DNA of 64,000 nt from Paenibacillus borealis (lineage in GTDB: Bacteria; Bacillota; Bacilli; Paenibacillales; Paenibacillaceae): positions 4,526,001 through 4,590,000 of the forward strand of contig NZ_CP009285.1 of NCBI RefSeq assembly GCF_000758665.1, in the 5' to 3' direction. Positions 42,729 to 51,481 of this stretch are shown here, in pieces. Each line of letters starts with the position of its first letter. Within the stretch, counting starts at the first letter, position 1. Both the position numbers and the translations under genes were made by a program. The notes beneath the pieces were generated by a model, which worked only from the letters and a program-made list of their open reading frames with translations, was not told the origin of the DNA and ran no database searches.

Positions 42729-43163
42729 TTACTCTCCTGCTTCCTCTTTGCGTCCAGTCCATAGCAGAATTGTGATCAAAGCGAACGCAATGAGTGCAAG
42801 CAGCGGGATGGTGATGAATCCGAAAAAATTCAGATAATCCGTGTTGCACGGCACACCAATCGTACATGGAAGCACCTTGCTGAGTGCCGGAATTTTTTGT
42901 TCCGCATAGTGGTAAATGGAAATGCTCCCGCCGATAATACTGAGGGGAAGTACATAAGGGATAATGCGTTTATCTCCCCGGTAAGTGGCAATTCCGAGCA
43001 AAAACAGCTGCGGGTACATGAATATCCGCTGAAACCAGCATAACTTGCAGGGCTCATATTTCAGTACTTCACTGAGATACAAACTTCCAGCTACAGCAAC
43101 AACAGAGACGAACCAGGCCAAGTAGAGACAGTTGCGACGGCAGAATGCAGAGAATTTATTCAT
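42729..43163 (-). CDS. bdbC: Disulfide bond formation protein BdbC (DsbB family)
   Basis: The 144-residue membrane protein has four helices. The two redox pairs of the DsbB type are visible: the CxxC in YEPCKLCWFQRI and the pair in LPCTIGVPCNTDYL. It reoxidises the thiol oxidase BdbD with quinone. It is co-translated with the bdbD gene: its ATG overlaps the bdbD stop by four bases. Confidence 0.92.
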   Translation of the reverse strand: MNKFSAFCRRNCLYLAWFVSVVAVAGSLYLSEVLKYEPCKLCWFQRIFMYPQLFLLGIATYRGDKRIIPYVLPLSIIGGSISIYHYAEQKIPALSKVLPCTIGVPCNTDYLNFFGFITIPLLALIAFALITILLWTGRKEEAGE

Positions 43164-43915
43164 TGTGCAGCCACAGCTTCCGCAGCTACTTGGATTTGAG
43201 CATCAATTTCCTCCATATTAAAAGGTTCATTCACCTTGACTCCATTTACAAACAAACTCGGTGTATTGGTTACTCCAGTGTCTGTGCCAAGCTGGATATC
43301 TCTCTCCAGTTCGCTTTCGTAGGTCTTGTCTTCAATATCTTTACGCAGCAGGTCGAAATCAATAGGCAGTTCTAATTGCTGTGCAAGACTTACCAGGAAG
43401 TCCGGTGTTGCCCATTCTTCCTTCTCTGCGCCTTGGTTAGCGTAAATGGCATCGAAGAATTTCCAGAAGGCCTCTTGGTTCTGATGGTACACGGAGAGTG
43501 CCGCAAGTGAGGCTGTTCTCGAATCCGTACCGATAAAGGCCAGGTTCACGAAATAAAAGGCTGCTTTATCCTGATTTACATACTCCTGAACGATTTGCGG
43601 TTTGATTACCCCGGTAAACTGGGCACAAGCCGGACATTTGTAATCGCCGAATTCGACGATTTTGACTGGAGCATCTTCTTTACCCAGCCGCGCCATTTCA
43701 CTGTAATTGAAATCCACCGGATCCGCAGTGGATCCTGCAGTTGAGCTGTCCTTCGAGGCTAGCATGAATAACCCTACAAAAATAATAACGACTAAGGCCA
43801 CTGTACTCACGATCAGAATTCTCGTTTTCTGCTTCTGCTGCTCCTGCTCTGCCCGGCGTTTCTCCTGCTTGCTCATCTGGGGAAGCGCGACATTGTTCTT
43901 TTTCGATTTGCTCAA
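43160..43915 (-). CDS. bdbD: Thiol-disulfide oxidase BdbD (DsbA family)
   Basis: The 251-residue protein has a charged N-terminus, one membrane anchor (ILIVSTVALVVIIFVGLFML), and an external thioredoxin-like domain. The active site is CPAC in VEFGDYKCPACAQFTGV, followed by the cis-proline region TNTPSLFVNG (here TPS). It oxidises protein cysteines outside the membrane and partners with BdbC. Confidence 0.92.
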   Translation of the reverse strand: MSKSKKNNVALPQMSKQEKRRAEQEQQKQKTRILIVSTVALVVIIFVGLFMLASKDSSTAGSTADPVDFNYSEMARLGKEDAPVKIVEFGDYKCPACAQFTGVIKPQIVQEYVNQDKAAFYFVNLAFIGTDSRTASLAALSVYHQNQEAFWKFFDAIYANQGAEKEEWATPDFLVSLAQQLELPIDFDLLRKDIEDKTYESELERDIQLGTDTGVTNTPSLFVNGVKVNEPFNMEEIDAQIQVAAEAVAAQ

Positions 43916-44008
43916 AGAGAGTTCCTTTCCGTCCGTAGGACTGTCGTGATAAAAGATAAGTTACTTTAAAATTATATAATTAAAGTTCTCTCCTTGGCAA
44001 ACCCTACA

Positions 44009-45928
44009 TTATACAGCTTTTGTTGCCGCAGCCTCTTCACTGTCTTCATTTTCTTTGTTGTAAACCAGCTCCGGCGATGGGTCCAGCGACTGTAGTATAA
44101 TTCTGAAAAAGAACTGGGTACCGCCGCCCGGCGCTGGCTCCGCCCATATTTCTCCTTGCATGAGCTCCACCAGCTTCTTACAAATGGCCAGCCCCAGACC
44201 GGTACCCGGATATTTGCGCGTGTGTGAAGCATCCACCTGAGAGAAGGATTGAAACAGCAGCTGCAGCTTATCCGGCGGAATGCCTATACCCGTATCATGC
44301 ACCATAAACTGAAGTGTTTGTGAAGCTCCCTTCATCCCACAGGACTCAACAGTTACTGTAACCGCTCCCGAATGAGTGAACTTCACCGCATTGCCGATTA
44401 AATTAACCAGGATCTGGCGGATGCGTGCAGTATCTCCCATGAACTTGCCGGGAAGCCCCTCTTCTACCGACAGTACAAGCGACAATTGCTTGTCTCTGGT
44501 GATTACTTCGAACAGATCCATACATTCCTGCAGCAGCACGGTCAGCTGAAAAGGCTCTTTGTTCAGCACGAGACCATCTGCTTCAAGGCGGGAGATATCC
44601 AGAACGTCACTCATTACATGGAGCAGCGCGTGGCTGCTGCTGCTCTGCAGCTTGAGCAGCTCCAGATGCTCAGGTTTGCTGAGCTCTTCGGCCAGCAGCT
44701 GATTGATGCCGATAATTCCGTTCAGCGGTGTGCGGATTTCATGGCTCATCGTTGCCAGGAACTCGCTTTTCATCCTGGCTGCACTTTCTGCCGCATCCTT
44801 GGCCTGGATCAGTTCATGCTGGTACTGCATCAGGGCTGTGACATCCTCGGCAACGAGATAGATCAGCTGCTCCTTATTATGAAGCAATGGAAATACCGTT
44901 ACGCTGCAGATCATCTGCTGGCCGTCCTTGGTGATGACCTTCAGTTCCAGCTTGGAGGACTTCCCTAATGAAGCTTGGCGCACAGCTTCTTTAACTGCGG
45001 ATTCATCTCTGTCGCTATACAGAACGTTCTTGAAGTTCCCCAGTTCTTCTATTCCGTATCCGGTGGTGTTCCACAGGGAAGGATTGGCACTGATGATCTT
45101 CTTAAGTGCGGGATCAATACACAACACCATATCCGGGCTATGCTCAAACAAGGCCATATACCGCTGCTCATTAAATGCTGCCGCCCTAAGCACACGCTGC
45201 CTGTCCCTGTACAACAGGCCAAGCACAATCGTCACAATGAACAGGAATGAGCCGCCCAGAATGATGCCCAGCAGTGAATCATCCAAGAGCGGGGCGCGTC
45301 CTGTATACAAGAATGAATCCACTACTGTAAAGGAGGCACCGGCCATTGCAGAATAATGTATACCAGTGAATGCGCCGGTCAGGGTCAGCACGAGCAGCAG
45401 TTTTTTGACGCTGAGCATATTGTACGCATTCTCCAGCCATTTCGGATCATAGGATGCGGTAATTACAGGGACAATCAGGGCGAATAGTATGGACAAGATA
45501 ATGGACGATACCCCTTGTTCATACGTTGCCGCAAGCTTCATCGCCAGAATTCCGCTATAATGCATAATCAGGATGCCGCTGCTGAACAGCAGGCCGCCAA
45601 GGCCCAGATATACACGGCTGCGGGTATGGGGATTCCCGAGCATTACGAACAGCATGTAAGAAGCCGCCACAGGAATGATCAGCGAGCACACAAGCAGCAG
45701 CAGATCATACGATACCGGAACGCCTATATCCATCGCACGCATCCCAATGAAATGCATACTCCACATCCCCGTGCCCAGCACTACAGAAATCAGCAGAATA
45801 TAGAGATTTCCCTTGCGGCCGCGGAGGAGCCGTTCCGCCAGATCCAGAGCTGTGAAGCAAGATAGAAAAGCTATAGCAACAGATAAGAGGACAAGCAGAT
45901 CATTGTAATGGTAATGATGATCCTCCAT
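44009..45928 (-). CDS. MHYT-domain sensor histidine kinase with PAS
   Basis: The 639-residue kinase starts with an MHYT sensory domain of seven helices; the repeated motifs are GMWSMHFIGM, GILIMHYSGILAM and FTGIHYSAMAG, which bind copper in proposed models for gas or redox sensing. A PAS domain (about 265-380; FNEQRYMALFEHSPDMVLCIDP), a HisKA domain (FLATMSHEIRTPLNGIIG), and HATPase boxes NLIGNAVKFT, DTGIGIPP and GTGLGLAICKKL follow. ATG 45928 is after AAGGAGAG. No response regulator gene is adjacent, so the partner is unknown. Confidence 0.9.
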   Translation of the reverse strand: MEDHHYHYNDLLVLLSVAIAFLSCFTALDLAERLLRGRKGNLYILLISVVLGTGMWSMHFIGMRAMDIGVPVSYDLLLLVCSLIIPVAASYMLFVMLGNPHTRSRVYLGLGGLLFSSGILIMHYSGILAMKLAATYEQGVSSIILSILFALIVPVITASYDPKWLENAYNMLSVKKLLLVLTLTGAFTGIHYSAMAGASFTVVDSFLYTGRAPLLDDSLLGIILGGSFLFIVTIVLGLLYRDRQRVLRAAAFNEQRYMALFEHSPDMVLCIDPALKKIISANPSLWNTTGYGIEELGNFKNVLYSDRDESAVKEAVRQASLGKSSKLELKVITKDGQQMICSVTVFPLLHNKEQLIYLVAEDVTALMQYQHELIQAKDAAESAARMKSEFLATMSHEIRTPLNGIIGINQLLAEELSKPEHLELLKLQSSSSHALLHVMSDVLDISRLEADGLVLNKEPFQLTVLLQECMDLFEVITRDKQLSLVLSVEEGLPGKFMGDTARIRQILVNLIGNAVKFTHSGAVTVTVESCGMKGASQTLQFMVHDTGIGIPPDKLQLLFQSFSQVDASHTRKYPGTGLGLAICKKLVELMQGEIWAEPAPGGGTQFFFRIILQSLDPSPELVYNKENEDSEEAAATKAV

Positions 45929-46088
45929 AGGCCTCTCTCCTTTCATGACTTCAAGATATTACATTCCACCTATTTACACTTTCTTACCCGGCGCGAATCC
46001 AGTCGAATCGTGGATTTCGTCTTATGGGCCCGGCAGTTTTTGCCTTGGGAGATCAAGGTGAATATATGACCCCTGAAATGCAAAAAAA

Positions 46089-46115
46089 AGCACAGCGCAA
46101 TAATAGCGCCATGCT
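46089..46115 (-). terminator. Terminator of the second CNNM gene
   Basis: On the minus strand AGCATGGCGC and GCGCTGTGCT pair (with two G-U), followed by seven U residues. Confidence 0.85.
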
Positions 46116-46130
46116 CTTGTCTTATCTCAA

Positions 46131-47447
46131 TTAAGCTCCGGCTTCCTCGGTCAAAAACTGCACCTTCAGCAGTTTAATCCGGGAAATCCGCTTATTATCC
46201 GTCTCTTCTACCACAAACAGATGATTATCGAACTCTACTGTCTGGCCCTTCTGGGGAGGATTGACCTCCAGCTTGGAGTACAGCCAGCCGCCTATCGTAT
46301 CGTAATCATCCGTCTCCATGTGGATTCCGAGGGTATCATTGATCTCCTCGATCAGCATCAGGCCGTCTATAGAGAACTCATCCTCCCCCAGCTTCTCGAT
46401 GCCGGGACGTTCCTCGTCGAACTCATCCTGAATCTCTCCGACGATCTCCTCCATAATATCCTCCAGAGTAACCATACCCGAGGTACCGCCATACTCATCA
46501 ATCAGGATAGCGATTTGGGTCTTGGCACGCTGCATGACCTTGAGGAGACTGCTAATCTGAATCGATTCCGGTACAGTTAGTATAGGGCGGATCAATTCGT
46601 TATACTTGGGTGCATTATCCCGGATCATATCCTTGATATGAATGAAGCCGAGAATATGGTCCTTGTCTCCGTCGCAGACCGGATAACGTGTTCTCATCCC
46701 GTCAAAGGCGATTTCCAGGTTCTCATCCGTCTCCAAATGTGTATTGAGACAGATCATCTCCGTGCGCGGAATCATAATCTCCCTGGCCATGGTATCGGCA
46801 AATTCGAAGATATTATCCACCAGGGTCATTTCTGTGTTGTCGATCAATCCGCTTTTGTTGCTCTCCTGCATCAGAATGCGTATTTCTTCCTCTGTATGTG
46901 CTGTAGCCAGCTCCGATGCCGGCGCCAGACGGAAGATACGCAGCAGGCCGCGTGCCAGGCCGTTGACCACCCAGATGAAGGGATACATGATCCGGTAGAA
47001 TACATTCATCGGACCTGCAGCAAGCAGAAGCACCGCCTCCGCTTTATTCACCGCAATGGTCTTCGGGGCAAGCTCGCCCAGTACAATATGCAGAACTGTG
47101 ATAAACATAAAGGCAATGATAAGCGAAACCACAAAAACAGTTGTTTCCCCGAAGCCGAGGTTCGTAATAAGCGGTCCTACAATCGTAGCAATCGCCGGTT
47201 CTCCGAGCCAGCCCAGCGCAAGCGAGGCAAGTGTAATGCCGAGCTGACAAGCGGACAGATAACCATCCAGATTATGAACGATGTTTCTTGCTGCAGGAGC
47301 TCTCTTGCTGCCTTCCTCAATCAGTGAATCGATGCGCCCGCTGCGCACCTTCACCATTGCATACTCAACCGAAACAAAAAAACCGTTAAGCAGCACAATC
47401 AAAATAATAAGACCTACATTTAATATACCGGGTAAAGGGTCGCTCAA
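46131..47447 (-). CDS. CNNM/CBS-pair membrane transporter (hemolysin family), second copy
   Basis: This 438-residue paralogue of the gene at 8734 has the CNNM domain (VLGELAPKTIAVNKAEAV), the CBS pair (from MAREIMIPRTEMICL) and a CorC_HlyC end. It likely moves magnesium or other divalent ions. The start is TTG 47445-47447, preceded by GGATAGGAG. That ribosome-binding site overlaps the 3' arm of a perfect 10-base-pair hairpin, and a stronger site (AAGGAGGTG) lies before the hairpin, so translation may be regulated. Confidence 0.85.
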   Translation of the reverse strand: MSDPLPGILNVGLIILIVLLNGFFVSVEYAMVKVRSGRIDSLIEEGSKRAPAARNIVHNLDGYLSACQLGITLASLALGWLGEPAIATIVGPLITNLGFGETTVFVVSLIIAFMFITVLHIVLGELAPKTIAVNKAEAVLLLAAGPMNVFYRIMYPFIWVVNGLARGLLRIFRLAPASELATAHTEEEIRILMQESNKSGLIDNTEMTLVDNIFEFADTMAREIMIPRTEMICLNTHLETDENLEIAFDGMRTRYPVCDGDKDHILGFIHIKDMIRDNAPKYNELIRPILTVPESIQISSLLKVMQRAKTQIAILIDEYGGTSGMVTLEDIMEEIVGEIQDEFDEERPGIEKLGEDEFSIDGLMLIEEINDTLGIHMETDDYDTIGGWLYSKLEVNPPQKGQTVEFDNHLFVVEETDNKRISRIKLLKVQFLTEEAGA

Positions 47448-47455
47448 TTTATACT

Positions 47456-47487
47456 CCTATCCGCCGTTTCCTGTGCGGGCGGATAGG
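47456..47487 (-). promoter_or_regulatory. Hairpin that masks the ribosome-binding site of the CNNM gene
   Basis: On the minus strand CCTATCCGCC and GGCGGATAGG form a perfect 10-base-pair stem with a 12-base loop. The 3' arm overlaps the ribosome-binding site eight bases before the TTG. AAGGAGGTGGG lies immediately before the 5' arm. Confidence 0.6.
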
Positions 47488-47687
47488 CCCACCTCCTTCG
47501 TTTGTTCAAAATGTCAGACTGGATCATGCCAACTGTCCCTTTCAGTATCAATTTCCCAATGCCCTCAGCTCCTGTACATAAATCACGGATTGTAAATAAT
47601 ACTTTTATTATATAAATATATTAGGTGAAACAGCAAGCATGCGTGTCCCCTCGAAAAATACAGCATATGCACGTACGATAGCATAAG

Positions 47688-47729
47688 AAACGGCTGACCG
47701 CCTTATAACAAAGGTGGACAGCCGTTTTT
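47688..47729 (-). terminator. Terminator after gerQ
   Basis: AAACGGCTG and CAGCCGTTT with inner CC/GG pairs form a stem about 35 bases after the gerQ stop. On the minus strand it is followed by CTTATG, so the U tract is weak. The 47488-47687 part shows no gene. Confidence 0.55.
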
Positions 47730-47760
47730 GCGTTATTCTATGGATAAATGGCCGGAAAGC

Positions 47761-48306
47761 TTATCGGCAGTTGCGCACCACAGCAGGATTTCCGATAACT
47801 CCCGGATATTGATAGACCAGCGGCTCTTCAAAGGTGGCATAATCGAAATTCACCATCAGCAGGACAACCCGCTGTCCGGTCGCCCGGTCACTGATAATCA
47901 GATGGTCGCGGCCTGCAGCTTCAAGCACACCGGTGTAGACCTTGGCGTTCCAGTCTTTGTTATTCTCATAGGTGAAGTAGAAGGTGCCGACCTTGCCAAG
48001 GTTAAGGCGGAAGATGTTCTCCACATAAGATTGTTCGAACACCGGTGCAGTTGTAGAGACCACTGCTCCGCTTGGTGTCATGGGGCTGCCGCTGGAGACT
48101 TGAGGCGGCATACCGCTCATGGTGCCCATAGTACCCATATTTCCAATGCTGCCCTTGTTGCTCATGGCACCCATAGTACTCATCGGGCCCATGCCGTTCA
48201 TATTGTTCATATTGTTCATATTGTTCATATTGTTCATGTTATTCATGCCACCTGCGGGGTTGCTGCCCATCATATAAGTAACGGGACGGTAGGGTTGAAC
48301 GATCAT
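47761..48306 (-). CDS. gerQ: Spore coat protein GerQ
   Basis: The 181-residue protein ends with the GerQ domain: FEQSYVENIFRLNLGKVGTFYFTYENNKDWNAKVYTGVLEAAGRDHLIISDRATGQRVVLLM. GerQ locates CwlJ in the spore coat and is cross-linked there. The N-terminal part is low-complexity, with four or more MNN repeats from a 9-base DNA repeat (48197-48248), followed by MGxM repeats. It is downstream of cwlJ, as in B. subtilis. ATG follows AGGAGG. Confidence 0.88.
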   Translation of the reverse strand: MIVQPYRPVTYMMGSNPAGGMNNMNNMNNMNNMNNMNGMGPMSTMGAMSNKGSIGNMGTMGTMSGMPPQVSSGSPMTPSGAVVSTTAPVFEQSYVENIFRLNLGKVGTFYFTYENNKDWNAKVYTGVLEAAGRDHLIISDRATGQRVVLLMVNFDYATFEEPLVYQYPGVIGNPAVVRNCR

Positions 48307-48441
48307 TTACGAATAACCTCCTAAAATTTGTGTTAGCGACACCTAAGTAATGTGACCATTAGCTTCCTTGAGATGCAGCCCGGGAGAACAAGTTGCTGCC
48401 TGCAGCTTCTGTAAACCCTATCTTCTCCGGGCTGCCCTTGC

Positions 48442-48864
48442 CTAGAATAGTGACGGGCAATCCACCTGGGTCGGAGTGAAGAAGCAGTGTGCCTTATAGC
48501 GGCCGGTGTTCTGCTGATTGTACCAGTTGGCCGGGCAGTCCCCGACAGGCCGGAAGAACCACAGCGCATTCGATGCAGGCCAGGTTCTTTCACCATTGAT
48601 GGCGCGTTTAGCCAGACGGATGTCGGCCTCCCGTGCACGCTGATAGAAGTACCCTTTCTGCGGAGCTTCAAAGCCGCCCGGGCTCTGGTACACCATATCA
48701 TTCACACTGCGGATGTTGTTGAAGTCCAGACAGTTGCCAAGAATCCGGTTGACCCCGACATTGCCGACCATCAGCATACCTGACTCCCCATCCTCCTCGG
48801 CCTCGGCCCGCATCAGCCGCGCAAGCACCCTTACATCCTCCGAGTTCGTTTTGATGACGGCCAC
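48442..48864 (-). CDS. cwlJ: Spore germination cell wall hydrolase CwlJ
   Basis: The 140-residue hydrolase has the Hydrolase_2 domain seen in CwlJ and SleB: VRVLARLMRAEAEEDGESGMLMVGNVGVNRI at the start and NGERTWPASNALWFF in the middle. It degrades spore cortex on germination when Ca-dipicolinate is released. There is no signal peptide, as in known CwlJ proteins that rely on GerQ for spore location. The GTG start at 48862-48864 follows AAGGAGG. gerQ is 135 bases downstream. Confidence 0.92.
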   Translation of the reverse strand: MAVIKTNSEDVRVLARLMRAEAEEDGESGMLMVGNVGVNRILGNCLDFNNIRSVNDMVYQSPGGFEAPQKGYFYQRAREADIRLAKRAINGERTWPASNALWFFRPVGDCPANWYNQQNTGRYKAHCFFTPTQVDCPSLF

Positions 48865-49073
48865 GCGTTCTCCTCCTTGTAATCACTTCATTAACAGTTA
48901 TGGAACAAAGCTGTAACGCCAAGCATCCGTTGTTCTTTACTGCTCGCTGTATTGTATGTGCATTCGCCTAAGAGGTGACTGTCCCAGCCCAATTTCCTGC
49001 GAGTCTGCAGCAATACTTTTGGATACCGTGATTACCTGCTCTGAGCCGTGGACACAATACAAACACCCCCATG

Positions 49074-49098
49074 CTCCGCTGCCGGTAACGAGGGGGTG
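49074..49098 (-). terminator. Terminator after the DUF2500 gene
   Basis: CACCCCC and GGGGGTG flank an 11-base loop; on the minus strand TTTGTATT follows. The interval 48865-49073 shows nothing further. Confidence 0.6.
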
Positions 49099-49151
49099 CT
49101 ACTGAACGCTTTTCAAATAATCATCACACTATAAAAGAACAAACCTGTAAG

Positions 49152-49544
49152 CTACTCTGCCGTGGAGTAATGCGGGCGCCGCTGAAAGCCGTGATACCTC
49201 GTACCCTGATACGTAAGCATCCCCTTGTCACCTTCTGCACTCATGCCATATTCATGGCCATCCACCTTGAACTCTCTCCGGACGCCATCCTCCGCTTCAT
49301 ACGTTAGGTAGTAGGTTGTGCTGGTACGGCTGCTCTCATCCTGGGCCTGCTGCTGGCGCACTTCGCTGCGTTTACTGACGATGCGGGCGGGTATGGACTG
49401 CAGGGGGGCGTTATTGTTCCGGCTCCACTGAAGCAGTCCTCTGCCTGCAGACACAGCGATAATCCCCACGACTACAGCGAGGAATATCGGCAATACCGTT
49501 CCTGTAAAATCAAACATCCAGGATGGATCCGGTCCCGTTCCCAT
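49152..49544 (-). CDS. DUF2500 family membrane protein
   Basis: The 130-residue protein has one N-terminal membrane helix (FTGTVLPIFLAVVVGIIAVSAG) and a soluble domain with IPARIVSKRSEV, TTYYLTYEAEDGVRREFKVDGHEYGM and GDKGMLTYQGTRYHGFQR. This is the usual layout of DUF2500. Its role is unknown. It is a single gene with its own terminator. Confidence 0.78.
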   Translation of the reverse strand: MGTGPDPSWMFDFTGTVLPIFLAVVVGIIAVSAGRGLLQWSRNNNAPLQSIPARIVSKRSEVRQQQAQDESSRTSTTYYLTYEAEDGVRREFKVDGHEYGMSAEGDKGMLTYQGTRYHGFQRRPHYSTAE

Positions 49545-49697
49545 TGTCTCTTCCCCCTTGTTCCCATGTAGTAAGTTTCCTGCCTATTCAGGTCTGCTCT
49601 ACATGTATATGCCTCTTCCCTTCAAGACAGCATAACAAAAGTGTAACAACAGCCGCTGCTTAGACAGAATCTTCACAGGAATGATGACTGCACGCCA

Positions 49698-49744
49698 AAA
49701 AGACCACCCAAATCCCCCTATATCCGGGAACTTAAATGGTCTTT
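49698..49744 (-). terminator. Terminator of the small Cys-rich gene
   Basis: AAAGACCA and TGGTCTTT are perfect inverted copies with extra inner pairing (CCC/GGG), followed on the minus strand by TT. Confidence 0.6.
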
Positions 49745-49768
49745 ATTATTTCAAAAGAGGCAATCACA

Positions 49769-49945
49769 TTAAGCATGTACGAGGTCTAACAATTGTCTGG
49801 TTTCGCTTGTTTCTTCCGGCAGCATACCGCTGTCCGCCCAGCATGCTCTGCATTGTTCTTCCGTTTCACACAGGTGAGCATCGTCACAGTTGTAGCACAA
49901 TTGCAGCAGGTTTCTTGTCATATAATCCGTTTCAAATGTTTTCAT
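49769..49945 (-). CDS. Small cysteine-rich protein, 58 residues
   Basis: This gene begins at ATG 49943-49945 after AGGAGAG. The protein contains five cysteines in CYNCDDAHLCETEEQCRACW (C-x2-C-x6-C-x5-C-x2-C), a layout that could bind zinc. The tail is acidic and ends LLDLVHA. I do not recognise the family. It is likely a real single-gene unit because a ribosome-binding site and terminator flank it. Confidence 0.6.
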   Translation of the reverse strand: MKTFETDYMTRNLLQLCYNCDDAHLCETEEQCRACWADSGMLPEETSETRQLLDLVHA

Positions 49946-50123
49946 AATAATCTCTCCTATTCGGGATGAAAGTTTGTGAAAAAATGAACTTGTTCTCTAT
50001 GTGTTAAATATATCACAGGAATGAAAGTTTGTCATGTGATTTTTTTCACATTTTTAAAGAAAATTTTAAATAAGTTTTTTCCTTATATTAAGAGGGCTTT
50101 TACGCGCGGATATCAAAAGAAAA

Positions 50124-50147
50124 GGCTGCCCGCTATTGCGGACAACC
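50124..50147 (-). terminator. Terminator of the propeller lipoprotein gene
   Basis: GGTTGTCCGC and GCGGGCAGCC pair (10 base pairs with G-U) with a four-base loop, followed on the minus strand by TTTTCTTTT. The region 49946-50123 has no gene. Confidence 0.8.
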
Positions 50148-50160
50148 TCTTAATTAACAA

Positions 50161-51453
50161 TTACATAACCCGCCAGCTCACGCCGCCGTTCGTAGTCTGC
50201 AGCAGGATAGATCTGCGGTCTTCTTCCTTCTGTATCAGCAGCCAGCCTACATCACTAGAGATGAATTGGAGCTTCACTACCTCCGGATATTCAAGCAGCT
50301 TAGACTGCAGCACACTGCTGGCCGGAAGTGCCGTCCAGGTCTCCCCCTGATTCATCGTCTTGTACAAAAGGTTCCCCTCTAACGACCAGCCTACCTGCGA
50401 GCTGAGAAATTCAGGAGCCACATGCCGGTTAATTCCGGTCAGCGCCGGCCGGCTGAAGCTGATAAACTTCCAGTTCTCTCCCCCGTTTGCGGTGAAATAG
50501 CCGTTGTAGGCCATGCTGCCTTCTTTCTCTTTTTGACACCCTACAGACAGCCATCCGCTAGTATGGTCGGAACCGAAGAATTCAGGTTCACCGGCAATGA
50601 CCCGGTCACAGCCTCCGAAGCTCTCGTTGACAAGAAACTCAGCTCCTGCAGCCCAGGTCGAACCGCCGTCTTTGGTCACATAGATCTTGGGCAGCGCCCC
50701 GGTCTGCAGCGTTACGAATCCGCGGCTCTCATCCTTAAAAATCATTCCGGTCGTTACGCCCGGCAGCGGAATTGTATTATTAGGCAGGTTTGGATTATAC
50801 TGCTCATTCTGCATCAACAGAGACCAGGTTGCCCCTCCGTCCTCCGTAGCATACAGGGCTTTGCTCTCTTTGGTGGAACTGGCATCCCACGAGGTCATCA
50901 GCCAGCCATGGGTAGGTGAACTGAAGTAGAAGGAAGACAAGGTGTTGGAGTCGTGAAAGGCAGATATTTTCCAGCTTTGTCCGCCATCTGTTGTGCGCAG
51001 TACAACCGTCTCCGTCGTGCCGAAGGAGCTTCGCATAATCCAGCCGTTACTCGGATCCGTAAAGAAAATCTCTTTGCCATACACCGGATTGCTCAGAAAC
51101 TGCACAGTCTTAGCCGGCGAAATATTGGTCCAGGTCTTGCCGTTATCCAGGGTCATATACATGCGCAGCTCGTTTTTGGTGACCCCCCACGCTATTCCCG
51201 CTGAAGGGTTAAGCAGCCTGAAATCCGTCAGACGGGTCTGAATCTGATATTTCGGGGCATTCTCATTGTCGACGTTCTTCGCATCCGGTGTGATAACCGT
51301 AATCATCTGCCCCTCTTCCGGCGCTTCCGTCGGCTGCGGGGGCTGGGAAGGCTCGGGAGCAGGAGCAGAAGAACAAGCCGAGAGAATAAGTAAGGTCATG
51401 AGAAGCAGGAGCACCATTCTCAGAACCTTGAAACCTGAAGCTGTGGATGACAA
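50161..51453 (-). CDS. Lipoprotein with BNR/Asp-box beta-propeller
   Basis: The 430-residue protein has a lipoprotein signal peptide ending LLILSAC and a Pro/Glu-rich linker. The rest is a propeller built from Asp-box repeats: LDNGKTW, TDGGQSW, EDGGATW, KDGGSTW, ANGGENW, MNQGETW and TNGGVSW. Such domains resemble YCF48 and sialidase-type propellers and bind or display partners at the cell surface. The function is unknown. The start is TTG 51451-51453 after AGAGGAGAG. It lies 28 bases after the APC permease gene, so they may be co-transcribed. Confidence 0.75.
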   Translation of the reverse strand: MSSTASGFKVLRMVLLLLMTLLILSACSSAPAPEPSQPPQPTEAPEEGQMITVITPDAKNVDNENAPKYQIQTRLTDFRLLNPSAGIAWGVTKNELRMYMTLDNGKTWTNISPAKTVQFLSNPVYGKEIFFTDPSNGWIMRSSFGTTETVVLRTTDGGQSWKISAFHDSNTLSSFYFSSPTHGWLMTSWDASSTKESKALYATEDGGATWSLLMQNEQYNPNLPNNTIPLPGVTTGMIFKDESRGFVTLQTGALPKIYVTKDGGSTWAAGAEFLVNESFGGCDRVIAGEPEFFGSDHTSGWLSVGCQKEKEGSMAYNGYFTANGGENWKFISFSRPALTGINRHVAPEFLSSQVGWSLEGNLLYKTMNQGETWTALPASSVLQSKLLEYPEVVKLQFISSDVGWLLIQKEEDRRSILLQTTNGGVSWRVM

Positions 51454-51481
51454 TGTTCTCTCTCCTCTTCCCGTTAATCCA

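Noticed and set aside
48197-48248. CRISPR-like short repeats
   Set aside because: The 9-base repeats are inside gerQ and encode MNN units; no spacers are present.
49681-49947. 88-residue frame on the plus strand
   Set aside because: It overlaps the better supported small Cys-rich gene on the minus strand and has no ribosome-binding site.
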